A stretch of 57,522 bases of DNA from the NCBI GenBank assembly GCA_937915735.1, contig CALGGS010000246.1, positions 1 through 57,522 on the forward strand, given 5' to 3'. This document shows positions 7,124 through 13,666 of the stretch, piece by piece. The position numbers and the translations under genes were made by a program. Origin of the DNA: an uncultured Treponema sp. GTDB lineage: Bacteria > Spirochaetota > Spirochaetia > Treponematales > Treponemataceae. The notes under the pieces are model-generated. The model worked only from the letters and a program-made list of their open reading frames with translations. It did no database searches and was not told the DNA's origin. Every line of letters starts with the position of its first letter. Position 1 is the first letter of the stretch.

Positions 7124-7504
7124 ATGAGGAATCTTTTTTTATGGCTTTGGCAGCTTCCACAGAATCTGCTGGGGCTGATTGCAATCGGCTTGCTTTCTGC
7201 TTACAAGCCGACTTTTGACAGTAATCCGGCAATATGGACTCATTACAAGACATTCTTTTCAAGCGTGTCGCTCGGTGATTACATTATCGTGAATGGCTAT
7301 TCATTCGATGAGAGAACCGTGTTGCACGAAAAAGGACATCAGAGACAGTCAAGGCTTTTAGGCTGGCTTTATCTTCCCTTAATCGGCTTGCTTTCCGTAG
7401 TCGGAAATCTGATTTTCAGACTTGAATATATCCAAGACAGATTCAATTATTATAAATTGCCCTGGGAAGCATGGGCGGACAGACTGGGCGGGAGTAAGAG
7501 ATGA
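7124..7504 (+). CDS. Membrane protein with HExxH metallopeptidase-like motif
   Basis: 126 residues. The N terminus is hydrophobic (FLWLWQLPQNLLGLIAIGLL). The segment TVLHEKGHQRQS contains HExxH (H68, E69, H72) and a later WEAWADRLGG offers E115 with D119, the pattern of a gluzincin third ligand, so zinc binding is plausible. Between them lies a second hydrophobic stretch (WLYLPLIGLLSVVGNL). It sits between the terminase and lysis-like genes and overlaps the next gene by 4 bases. A role in lysis or host-envelope remodelling is inference. Confidence 0.6.
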   Translation: MRNLFLWLWQLPQNLLGLIAIGLLSAYKPTFDSNPAIWTHYKTFFSSVSLGDYIIVNGYSFDERTVLHEKGHQRQSRLLGWLYLPLIGLLSVVGNLIFRLEYIQDRFNYYKLPWEAWADRLGGSKR

Positions 7505-7713
7505 AATCAATTTTAAAAAGAATCGTGCTTAAACTGACGAGCGTTAAGAATCAGCTCACTTACTGGAGCTGCTTTCTTGTCACTTACATCGTAATGAAAG
7601 GCAAGGAGGCTTTTTACGGAATCGCCCTTGCCCTTTGCGGGGTATGTCTCTCATATTTTGCCGTGAGTGAAATCCAGAAACATCTTGAGAACAAAGGCGG
7701 GAAAAATGAATGA
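7501..7713 (+). CDS. Holin-like small membrane protein
   Basis: 70 residues with two hydrophobic segments (about 20-33 and 38-55) joined by a short charged turn (MKGKEAF), and a charged C terminus (IQKHLENKGGKNE). Size, topology and place just before a spanin-like gene fit a class II holin, although I see no family signature. Its start overlaps the previous stop (ATGA) and its stop overlaps the ATG at 7710 (ATGA), so three genes in a row are coupled. Confidence 0.5.
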   Translation: MKSILKRIVLKLTSVKNQLTYWSCFLVTYIVMKGKEAFYGIALALCGVCLSYFAVSEIQKHLENKGGKNE

Positions 7714-7960
7714 GAAATTCAAATCATTTTTTGAGAAAATCGGCTTGCTTTTTTCTGCTGCTTTTCTTTTCGTGCTGGGCGTGCTGCTCGGAAACCGTTT
7801 ACAAAATAACGGAAAGCGAGCTGAATCAGATTCTTGCGGAATCGGAGACAATGAAAGGAATCGTGAGCGAGCAGAGCAGTCAGCTCTCACAGTTGCAGAA
7901 ATTGTCGCAAGAGTTAAGGAGCGAGGCGGAAGCCCAGAAGAAGAAAGCTCAGGTTTATAA
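7706..7960 (+). CDS. Overlapping alternative frame with N-terminal membrane anchor
   Basis: The ATG at 7706, four bases before the spanin-like start, opens an 84-residue frame in another phase: MNEKFKSFFEKIGLL, then a clear hydrophobic helix (FSAAFLFVLGVLLG), then a charged tail. Phage Rz/Rz1 spanin pairs are famous for such nesting, with an inner-membrane-anchored partner in one frame. However, the tail after residue 35 has shadow-like composition (ESDSCGIGDNERNRERAEQS), and the Shine-Dalgarno spacing fits 7710 better. It is listed as possible, not likely. Confidence 0.2.
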   Translation: MNEKFKSFFEKIGLLFSAAFLFVLGVLLGNRLQNNGKRAESDSCGIGDNERNRERAEQSALTVAEIVARVKERGGSPEEESSGL

Positions 7961-8033
7961 GGGAATCGCTATAGGGGCTTGCGTGTCTTCCGTGATTCTC
8001 GGAGGTGCCTTGTATATGAGCAACAGGAATTAG
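7710..8033 (+). CDS. Spanin-like lipoprotein (candidate unimolecular spanin)
   Basis: 107 residues with three parts: a signal sequence (FLRKSACFFLLLFFSC) ending in several cysteines (C22, C25, C26) that could act as an imperfect lipobox; a long glutamine- and glutamate-rich coiled coil (about 33-80); and a C-terminal transmembrane helix (GIAIGACVSSVILGGALYM, 85-103) with a short NRN tail. An N-terminal outer-membrane lipid anchor plus a C-terminal inner-membrane helix is the plan of unimolecular spanins, which fuse the two membranes in the last step of lysis. It is coupled to the holin-like gene. A second frame from ATG 7706 overlaps it. Confidence 0.5.
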   Translation: MRNSNHFLRKSACFFLLLFFSCWACCSETVYKITESELNQILAESETMKGIVSEQSSQLSQLQKLSQELRSEAEAQKKKAQVYKGIAIGACVSSVILGGALYMSNRN

Positions 8034-8040
8034 CACGGCA

Positions 8041-8066
8041 AAAAGTGTCACATAAAAGTGTCACAT
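8041..8066. repeat. Tandem 13-base direct repeat
   Basis: AAAAGTGTCACAT occurs twice head to tail (8041-8053, 8054-8066), directly after the last island gene and about 170 bases before the tRNA end. Iterons of this kind are often recombinase- or regulator-binding arm sites near element ends. The stretch 8067-8200 beyond is very AT-rich with a small palindrome (AATATC-ATCA-GATATT) and no gene. Confidence 0.6.
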
Positions 8067-8232
8067 AAATTGACTATTTTATATAGTTTCATACAGTGCC
8101 ATATATAACCAAAAAGCCCCGTAATAATTTTACGCGCTTGCATCTTGTTATAATACAATGATATAATATCATCAGATATTGTCATATATCTTTATATGCT
8201 TTCCGTGGCTAGAGGTTCGCAATCAAAGGGTG

Positions 8233-8257
8233 GTCGGTTCGAGTCCGATCGTCTCCA
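8233..8257 (+). tRNA. 3' end of a tRNA (T arm and acceptor), probable attachment site
   Basis: A T arm is present: GTCGG (8233-8237), loop TTCGAGT (8238-8244), CCGAT (8245-8249), then the acceptor strand CGTCTCC and discriminator A (8257). A complete tRNA would start with GGAGACG, as some serine tRNAs do, but no such 5' half is found upstream: the preceding 60 bases do not fold as D and anticodon arms. It is followed by its own terminator. This is what remains where an element integrates into a tRNA 3' end and displaces the original 5' part, so it marks the right end of the island. The tRNA identity is not determined; a tmRNA end is a weaker alternative. Confidence 0.55.
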
Positions 8258-8258
8258 T

Positions 8259-8289
8259 AAAATCCTGTTCAAGCGAGCGGGATTTTTTT
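8259..8289 (+). terminator. Terminator behind the tRNA 3' end
   Basis: AAAATCCTG (8259-8267) pairs with CGGGATTTT (8278-8286, one G-T pair) around a 10-base loop and ends in seven T residues. It directly follows the tRNA acceptor end and would end the tRNA transcript. Confidence 0.8.
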
Positions 8290-8428
8290 GTTTTAAACGA
8301 GATTCCAAATAAGACAGTTTGAACCGACCTCCGAAGTGAGCGCGTCGACGGGCAAAAAGTCGCCAAGGTGGGCGGCTACTGGGAGCAAAAGCCATTATCT
8401 CTTACTTTCTTTTTTATCTGAAATATTG

Positions 8429-8472
8429 TATACTGATTGCATATTTATCAAAAAATTCTGCATAAAAATACA
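8429..8472 (+). promoter_or_regulatory. argJ promoter region with candidate arginine repressor box
   Basis: TATACT (8429-8434) is a likely -10 element; the -35 is weak (TTTCTT, 8406-8411, 17-base spacing). Downstream, TGCATAAAAATACA (8459-8472) is an imperfect palindrome differing at two of 14 positions from the ArgR/AhrC consensus TGAATWWWWATTCA. It lies between the start of transcription and the argJ Shine-Dalgarno, a place where bound repressor would block arginine biosynthesis genes. The rest of 8290-8487 holds no gene that I can support. Confidence 0.5.
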
Positions 8473-8487
8473 GTTTTGGGGGAATTT

Positions 8488-9759
8488 ATGCAATTTTCAT
8501 TCATTGACGGTGGCGTTACAGCCGCTCAAGGGTTTTTAGCAAACGGAATCTTAAACAAAATCAAGGCCAGCCGAACGACGAACGACACGGCTCTCATTTA
8601 TTCAGAAAAAGTCTGTAATGCGGCGGGCGTTTTCACCCAGAACCGGGTTAAGGCTGAGTGCGTCAAACTCACTCGCGACCACATTTCAAACGGCAAGGCT
8701 CAGGCTGTCATCGCCAACAGCGGTAACGCAAATGCCTGCACCGGAAGCGAAGGCTACGACAACGCAAACAAGGAAGCTGTGGCAGTGGCCGCAAAAATGA
8801 ACATCAACTCAGACGATGTGCTTGTTCTCTCGACAGGCGTAATCGGTCAGCAGCTCCCGGTTGAAAAAATCCTCAACGGTCTCGACAAGCTTGCTGACGG
8901 CCTTTCAAAAGAAGGCCACAAGGAAGCGAGAATCGCAATTATGACCACCGACACCCACTATAAGGAAGTCGCCCTGGAGACCACAATTGGCGGAAAAACC
9001 GTCCGCATGGGAACAATGGCCAAGGGAAGCGGTATGATTCACATCAATCTGGGAACAATGCTGGGCTTCATCACCACTGACTGCGCAATTTCTTCACAAA
9101 TGCTCGAAAAGGCCTTGCGAATCTCTGCGGCAGGCACTTACAACTGCGTTTCAATCGACGGCGACACTTCAACGAACGATTCTCTCCTCATTCTCGCCAA
9201 CGGAATGGCAGGAAACGCGGAAATCACTAGTGAGGGGGCTGATTTTGACGCTTTCGTTGAAGCCTTGAACGCACTTAATACCGAGATGGCAAAGAAAATC
9301 GCCGCAGACGGAGAAGGTGCGACTCGGCTCGTAACTTGTAATGTCGTGGGGGCAGATACAGTCGAAAATGCCCGTGGCTTGGCAAAGGCTGTCATCTGCT
9401 CAAATCTGGTAAAGGCTGCCTTCTTCGGAGCGGACGCAAACTGGGGCCGAATCCTTGACGCCATGGGCTACTCTGGCTTCTTCTTCACTCCCGAAAAAAC
9501 TTCTGTCTCGTTCTTGAGCAGGGAAGGGGCAAAGCGATATTTTGAAAATGGCGAGCAGAACGGCGGAAAGGAAAATAAAATCAAGGTTTTCGATCACGGA
9601 GTTCCGCTGAATTTCGACGAAGACTTGGCAAAGAAAATACTCACCGAAGAAGCCGTTGACATCCTCGTAGAGCTTGAGGACGGAAAAGCAAGCGGTACTG
9701 CCTGGGGCTGCGACCTCACTTACGATTATGTAAAAATCAACGGTGACTACCGAACGTAA
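8488..9759 (+). CDS. argJ: Bifunctional ornithine acetyltransferase/N-acetylglutamate synthase
   Basis: 423 residues, usual length for ArgJ, which recycles the acetyl group from N-acetylornithine to glutamate in arginine synthesis. The ATG at 8488 follows GGGGGAA; the longer frame upstream runs through the promoter. The autocleavage site is recognisable in AKGSGMIHINLGTMLGF: T190 is the expected nucleophile that splits the chain into alpha and beta subunits. The common motif is HPNMATMLGF, so the two changes before the threonine are slightly unusual. Other family blocks are VFTQNRVKA, NSGNANACTG and WGRILDAMGYSG. It leads an operon-like run with argB. Confidence 0.95.
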   Translation: MQFSFIDGGVTAAQGFLANGILNKIKASRTTNDTALIYSEKVCNAAGVFTQNRVKAECVKLTRDHISNGKAQAVIANSGNANACTGSEGYDNANKEAVAVAAKMNINSDDVLVLSTGVIGQQLPVEKILNGLDKLADGLSKEGHKEARIAIMTTDTHYKEVALETTIGGKTVRMGTMAKGSGMIHINLGTMLGFITTDCAISSQMLEKALRISAAGTYNCVSIDGDTSTNDSLLILANGMAGNAEITSEGADFDAFVEALNALNTEMAKKIAADGEGATRLVTCNVVGADTVENARGLAKAVICSNLVKAAFFGADANWGRILDAMGYSGFFFTPEKTSVSFLSREGAKRYFENGEQNGGKENKIKVFDHGVPLNFDEDLAKKILTEEAVDILVELEDGKASGTAWGCDLTYDYVKINGDYRT

Positions 9760-9767
9760 TTAGAAAT

Positions 9768-9861
9768 TGGGCGTTCCCTGCCTTGCGGCAGGTCGGGGCT
9801 TTCGCCCTTCGCTCAGCGCTCATTGCCTTGCGGCAACTAAAGGGGCTACACCCCCTAACGC
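9768..9861. repeat. GC-rich palindromic repeat, copy 1
   Basis: The 107-base gap between argJ and argB is filled by a GC-rich sequence with short hairpins (for example CTGCCTTGCGGCAG and GGGGCTACACCCC). A core, CGCTCATTGCCTTGCGGCAA, recurs with one change (TTACGGCAA) in reverse orientation near 53180 inside lptA, and the GGCGTTCC start recurs at 28999. It is unlike the surrounding sequence in composition and looks like a dispersed intergenic repeat family. It may act as an attenuating or mRNA-stabilising structure between the two arg genes. Confidence 0.7.
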
Positions 9862-9875
9862 AAATGGAGAAAATT

Positions 9876-10784
9876 ATGTCAGAAAATACAGAAAACGAAA
9901 TCAGAGAAAAAATTGACCCTCGAATAGATTCTTATCACTGGTCTGATGTTTTGGTTCAGGCTTTGCCTTACTTCCGCCACTGGGTCGGAAAAACCGTCGT
10001 CGTAAAATACGGCGGAAATGCCATGCTCAATGAAGAGCTTAAGGCAGCCGTTATGAAGGACATCGTTTTGCTCAGCACAATCGGAATCAAGGTCGTTCTC
10101 GTTCACGGTGGCGGTCCTGAAATCAACCACATGCTGGAGCGGGTCGGAAAAGAATCTAAATTCATCAACGGTCTTCGCTACACTGACGCTGAGACAATGG
10201 AAATCGTTCAGATGGTTTTGACAGGAAAGCTTAACAAAGACATCTGCGGAATTATCCTGCAGGAAGGCGGCAAGGCTGTAGGGCTGTCTGGCGTGGATTC
10301 AGGTCTTTTGCGGGCAAAAAAAATCGACAAGGACGGAGCTGATTTAGGCTTTGTGGGTGAAGTAACTGAGGTTCATCCCGAAATCATCCAGTCGCTTTTA
10401 AACGAGGGCTTCATTCCTGTGGTTTCAACTGTGGCTTTGGGCGAGTCAGGGGACAGCGCCCGCTACAACATCAACGCTGACACAGCCGCCGCAAAAATCG
10501 CAATCGCTTTGAAGGCAGAAAAATTCGTTCAGCTCACCAATGTCGCGGGCGTTCTTAAAGATGTGAATGACCCAAAATCACTGATTCAGCGAATCCACAT
10601 CGAGGATGTCCAAAAATATTTCGACGACGGCACTATTTCAGGCGGCATGATTCCAAAAATCGAATGCTGCATGATGGCTCGTCAGGGCGGAGTTCCCCGC
10701 ACTCACATCATCGACGGACGGGTTCCTCACTCTCTTTTAATCGAGATGTTCAGTGACCGTGGTATCGGCACGATGATTTACTAA
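9876..10784 (+). CDS. argB: Acetylglutamate kinase
   Basis: 302 residues from the ATG at 9876, eight bases... preceded by GGAGA; a longer frame back to 9783 would translate the repeat and is rejected. ArgB phosphorylates N-acetylglutamate in the second step of arginine synthesis. Recognised blocks: KYGGNAM (phosphate-binding lysine), VLVHGGGPEIN (glycine-rich loop), GLSGVDSGLL, NINADTAAAKIA, and SGGMIPKIECC near the C terminus. The extra N-terminal helix (residues 15-35, with YHWSDVLVQALPYFRHW) is the type seen in arginine-inhibited hexameric enzymes, so feedback inhibition is likely. livG follows 19 bases later. Confidence 0.95.
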   Translation: MSENTENEIREKIDPRIDSYHWSDVLVQALPYFRHWVGKTVVVKYGGNAMLNEELKAAVMKDIVLLSTIGIKVVLVHGGGPEINHMLERVGKESKFINGLRYTDAETMEIVQMVLTGKLNKDICGIILQEGGKAVGLSGVDSGLLRAKKIDKDGADLGFVGEVTEVHPEIIQSLLNEGFIPVVSTVALGESGDSARYNINADTAAAKIAIALKAEKFVQLTNVAGVLKDVNDPKSLIQRIHIEDVQKYFDDGTISGGMIPKIECCMMARQGGVPRTHIIDGRVPHSLLIEMFSDRGIGTMIY

Positions 10785-10803
10785 TTATATCAGGAAGGTT
10801 TTA

Positions 10804-11607
10804 ATGGGCGAAGATAAAACAGTTTTGCGTGCATCCGACATCTCAATTGTATTCGGCGGATTGCGTGCCGTCAGTGATTTAAACCTAGAGCTAAAAAAAG
10901 GTGAGCTTGTCGGCTTAATCGGACCGAACGGAGCCGGAAAAACCACGGTCTTTAATATGCTTTCGGGTGTCTACACTCCGACAGATGGCGAAATCATTTA
11001 TATCGACAAAAAAAACAGGACTCACATCGTAAACAAGATGTCGCCGGCCGAACTCAACAAAATCGGAATCGCGCGGACTTTCCAGAATATCCGCCTTTTC
11101 GGAAATCTTACTGTAGCTGACAATGTTCGCATCGCAATGCACGCCCAGCGAAAGGCAAATCCCCTTCACATTCTTCTGAGAACTCCGAAATTCCGCAAGG
11201 ATGAGCTTATGATGACGAACCGTGTGCGGAATCTTTTAAAGCTTTTTGGACTTCGGGAAAAAGAAAATGAGAGTGCAAAAAATCTTCCTTACGGTGAGCA
11301 GCGAAAACTTGAAATTTGCCGCGCTCTGGCAAGCCAGCCGCAGATTTTGCTTTTGGATGAGCCTGCTGCTGGCATGAACGAGCAGGAAACCAAGGAGCTT
11401 ATGGAACTTATTTCCTTTATCCGAAAGGAATTCCATCTTACGATTCTTTTGATTGAGCACGATATGAAACTCGTAATGGGAATCTGCGAGCGGCTTTATG
11501 TATTGAACTACGGCCGGGTCCTTGCCAGCGGAAAACCCGAAGAAATCCAGAAAAATCCCGAAGTCATAAAGGCATATTTAGGTTCCGAAGCCACGGTTGG
11601 AAAGTAA
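10804..11607 (+). CDS. livG: Branched-chain amino acid ABC transporter ATP-binding protein LivG
   Basis: 267 residues. Walker A is GPNGAGKT (40-47), Walker B is ILLLDEP followed by AAGMN, and the switch histidine is in LLIEHDM. The long insert after the signature region and the ARTFQNIRLF block are typical of LivG. The ABC signature is LPYGEQRK rather than LSGGQ, as is usual in this subfamily. It would pair with LivF to power uptake of branched-chain amino acids or similar substrates. No livH, livM or binding-protein gene is in the window; instead it follows argB closely, so it may be co-transcribed with the arginine genes. Confidence 0.9.
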   Translation: MGEDKTVLRASDISIVFGGLRAVSDLNLELKKGELVGLIGPNGAGKTTVFNMLSGVYTPTDGEIIYIDKKNRTHIVNKMSPAELNKIGIARTFQNIRLFGNLTVADNVRIAMHAQRKANPLHILLRTPKFRKDELMMTNRVRNLLKLFGLREKENESAKNLPYGEQRKLEICRALASQPQILLLDEPAAGMNEQETKELMELISFIRKEFHLTILLIEHDMKLVMGICERLYVLNYGRVLASGKPEEIQKNPEVIKAYLGSEATVGK

Positions 11608-11623
11608 TAGTGCGAAATCCAGC

Positions 11624-11649
11624 CCATTTCATAAAGTTTTATAAAATGG
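11624..11649. repeat. Inverted repeat between livG and livF
   Basis: CCATTTcATAAA and TTTATaAAATGG form an imperfect 12-base stem around GT, filling most of the 54-base livG-livF gap just upstream of the livF Shine-Dalgarno (GGAGA). There is no T-run, so partial attenuation or mRNA processing is more likely than termination. Confidence 0.45.
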
Positions 11650-11661
11650 AGAAGACAAAAA

Positions 11662-12378
11662 ATGAACGAAAATATGCTTGAAGTTAAAGATTTGAAAGTC
11701 GCTTACGGCTCAATTTTGGCGCTCAAAGGAATCAGCTTTGATGTTAAAAGGGGCGAAATTATCTCGCTGATTGGTGCGAACGGTGCGGGAAAAACCACGA
11801 CCCTTCACTCAATCTCAAATCTTATAAAAAAACAGGGCGGAACTGTCACATTCAAGGGCGAGAATATCACGAACATTAGTGCTGACAAAATCGTCCGTGC
11901 AGGGCTTATTCATGTGCCGGAAGGACGGCGAGTTTTTGCAAACCTCACTGTTAAAGAAAACCTTGAGATGGGAGCGTTTTTACGGAAAGATAAAGCCGAA
12001 ATCAAGGCTGATTTGGAGCATGTTTACGAGCTTTTTCCTCGCCTCAAGGAGCGCTTAAAGCAGCTGGCGGGAACACTTTCCGGCGGTGAGCAGCAGATGC
12101 TCGCAATGGGGCGGGCCTTGATGTCAAAGCCGGAGCTTCTCTTGCTTGACGAGCCTAGCATGGGTCTGGCTCCGATTCTTGTTGATGAAATCTTTGACAT
12201 TATACAGAAAATCAACAAGGACGGAACTACAATATTGCTTGTCGAACAGAACGCATTCAAGGCAATGAGTATCGCAAACAGGGTCTATATTCTCGAAACT
12301 GGAAGCATCGCTTCTTCGGGGAACGCAAAGGATATGATTGGTGACGAAGCCGTAAAAAAGGCGTATTTGGGCGGCTAA
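11662..12378 (+). CDS. livF: Branched-chain amino acid ABC transporter ATP-binding protein LivF
   Basis: 238 residues, normal LivF length. Walker A GANGAGKTT (about 38-46), signature LSGGEQQML, Walker B LLLLDEPSMGLAP, and VEQNAFKAM after the switch region. The VPEGRRVFANLTVKENL block is diagnostic of LivF. It pairs with LivG, but both permeases and the solute receptor are absent from this locus, so the complex must be completed from elsewhere or the operon has been split. A 16S/23S pseudouridine synthase gene starts 11 bases downstream. Confidence 0.9.
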   Translation: MNENMLEVKDLKVAYGSILALKGISFDVKRGEIISLIGANGAGKTTTLHSISNLIKKQGGTVTFKGENITNISADKIVRAGLIHVPEGRRVFANLTVKENLEMGAFLRKDKAEIKADLEHVYELFPRLKERLKQLAGTLSGGEQQMLAMGRALMSKPELLLLDEPSMGLAPILVDEIFDIIQKINKDGTTILLVEQNAFKAMSIANRVYILETGSIASSGNAKDMIGDEAVKKAYLGG

Positions 12379-12389
12379 GCTTTTAAAAA

Positions 12390-12989
12390 ATGAGACACAA
12401 AAAAAGGCCCTCTGAGTTTTATTATTTTATGATGAACAAGATGGCCGGTGAAGTCTGCTCTACAGTGAGCGACAGTCATAAAACCGTTTATAGTCACTTT
12501 CCGCCTGAGCTTTTAATTTCAAACGGGGCAAAATTGCATTCTGTCGGGCGCCTGGACGCCGACACGGAAGGACTTTTGCTTTTTACGAACGATGGTAAGC
12601 TTTCAAATTTTCTTACCCGACCTGAAAATAAAATCGAAAAAAAATATTTTGTCCGTCTTTGCCATTCTGTTTCTCTGGAAAATAAAAAGGAATATCAGAA
12701 AAAAGCCGGTGAAGGCCTTCTTCTTCCTGCAGAAAAAAAATCCCCTGCGCAGAAATCTCTGGGAAGCAGAATAGAATGGCTTTCAGAGGATGAAGCCTTT
12801 ATAACTCTGACCGAAGGAAAATTTCACGAGGTAAAAAGAATTTTTCGTGCCCTTGAAAATGAGGTTACATACCTGAAGCGAGTGAGCTTTTCCGGCCTTT
12901 TTTTGGATGAAAAGCTTTTGCCTGGCGAGTGGAGAAAACTAAGCGAAGAGGAAGTCAGGGCGTTGAAGTTTTCTGATTTCGTGCTATAA
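12390..12989 (+). CDS. RsuA/RluE-family pseudouridine synthase without S4 domain
   Basis: 199 residues. It opens directly with the catalytic domain (EFYYFMMNKMAGEVCS, the 'yymlnKPxGv' block), then SVGRLDADTEGLLLFTNDG carrying the catalytic aspartate D56, and ends with EGKFHEVKRIFRAL and LKRVSFSGLFL. RsuA normally has an N-terminal S4 RNA-binding domain; this protein lacks it, as does E. coli RluE. The target (16S U516 or a 23S site) cannot be assigned from sequence. It immediately follows livF. The -10 box for the next gene lies over its stop region. Confidence 0.82.
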   Translation: MRHKKRPSEFYYFMMNKMAGEVCSTVSDSHKTVYSHFPPELLISNGAKLHSVGRLDADTEGLLLFTNDGKLSNFLTRPENKIEKKYFVRLCHSVSLENKKEYQKKAGEGLLLPAEKKSPAQKSLGSRIEWLSEDEAFITLTEGKFHEVKRIFRALENEVTYLKRVSFSGLFLDEKLLPGEWRKLSEEEVRALKFSDFVL

Positions 12990-12990
12990 T
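12963..12990 (+). promoter_or_regulatory. Promoter for the CBS-ACT gene, leaderless
   Basis: TTGAAG (12963-12968) and TATAAT (12985-12990) are 16 bases apart. Only six bases separate the -10 from the ATG at 12997 and there is no Shine-Dalgarno, so transcription would start at or within a base or two of the start codon. Confidence 0.65.
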
Positions 12991-12996
12991 TCCTAT

Positions 12997-13635
12997 ATGA
13001 TAGTTCAAGACTTTATGACCAAAAATCCGGTGTATGCTTCACCGAAAGATTTAATTTCAAATATCAAAAACACTATGGATCGCGAAAAAATCGGGAAAAT
13101 TCCGGTTCTTGATGATGCGGGAAAACTGATTGGGGTTATCACAAAAACTGACCTTAAAAAAGCGATGCCAAGCGAAGCTACTACGCTCGACATTTATGAA
13201 CTCAGTTACCTTCTTTCAAAAATGACCGTCGAAAAGGTAATGAAAAAAAATCCAATCACGATTCAAAAAGATGCCACAATCGAAGAGGCTGCAAAGCTTA
13301 TGGCAGAAAAAGGCATTTCAAGCGTAATTGTTATGGACGGCGAGGTTTTATCCGGCATTCTGACGAAAACTGACCTTTTTAAGGCTGTAGTTGATATGTT
13401 CGGCTTTAAATACGAGGGAGTCCGTGCCTCTGTCGAAGTAAGTGACGGTGCGGGAGAGCTTGCAAAAATCAGCAGGGCAATTGCAGATGTAAACGGAAAA
13501 ATCGTCTCTGCAATCACGGCAGACGGAAGCGATGTCTCGAAAAGAATCTTAACGCTTAAAATCATCGGCGTAGAAAAAGCAAAGGTCGAAGACACTCTCA
13601 AGAATCTTAACGCCACAATTAAAGACTTGCGATAA
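12997..13635 (+). CDS. Tandem CBS-domain plus ACT-domain protein (AcuB-like)
   Basis: 212 residues: two CBS motifs (1-60, MIVQDFMTKNPVYASPKDLI and GKLIGVITKTDLKKA; 75-130, MKKNPITIQKDATIEEAAKL and GEVLSGILTKTDLF) followed by a C-terminal ACT-like domain (145-212, VRASVEVSDGAGELAKISR). CBS pairs bind adenosine nucleotides and ACT domains bind amino acids, so this is a ligand-sensing regulator of unknown target. It resembles AcuB of Bacillus, whose role is also unclear. Close to the arginine and liv genes, but with its own promoter. Confidence 0.82.
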   Translation: MIVQDFMTKNPVYASPKDLISNIKNTMDREKIGKIPVLDDAGKLIGVITKTDLKKAMPSEATTLDIYELSYLLSKMTVEKVMKKNPITIQKDATIEEAAKLMAEKGISSVIVMDGEVLSGILTKTDLFKAVVDMFGFKYEGVRASVEVSDGAGELAKISRAIADVNGKIVSAITADGSDVSKRILTLKIIGVEKAKVEDTLKNLNATIKDLR

Positions 13636-13666
13636 ATTTGTCATTTCGAGCCTAGTCGAGAAAGCT

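Noticed and set aside
8203..8257. Possible tmRNA 3' end instead of a tRNA end
   Set aside because: The T arm fits either, but the bases before it (AAAGGGTG) do not match the usual GGAC of tmRNA and no tag-coding region is present upstream.
2526..8257. Integrase or recombinase gene in the island
   Set aside because: No frame of suitable length or motif exists between the mscL fragment and the tRNA end.
8192..8395. Minus-strand 67-codon frame with RRSDSNRPPFDCEPL
   Set aside because: It is the antisense translation of the tRNA 3' end and its terminator; such arginine- and proline-rich frames are a known artefact over tRNA genes.
9783..9875. Longer argB start
   Set aside because: The extension translates the palindromic repeat; the ATG at 9876 has a Shine-Dalgarno and matches the family N terminus.
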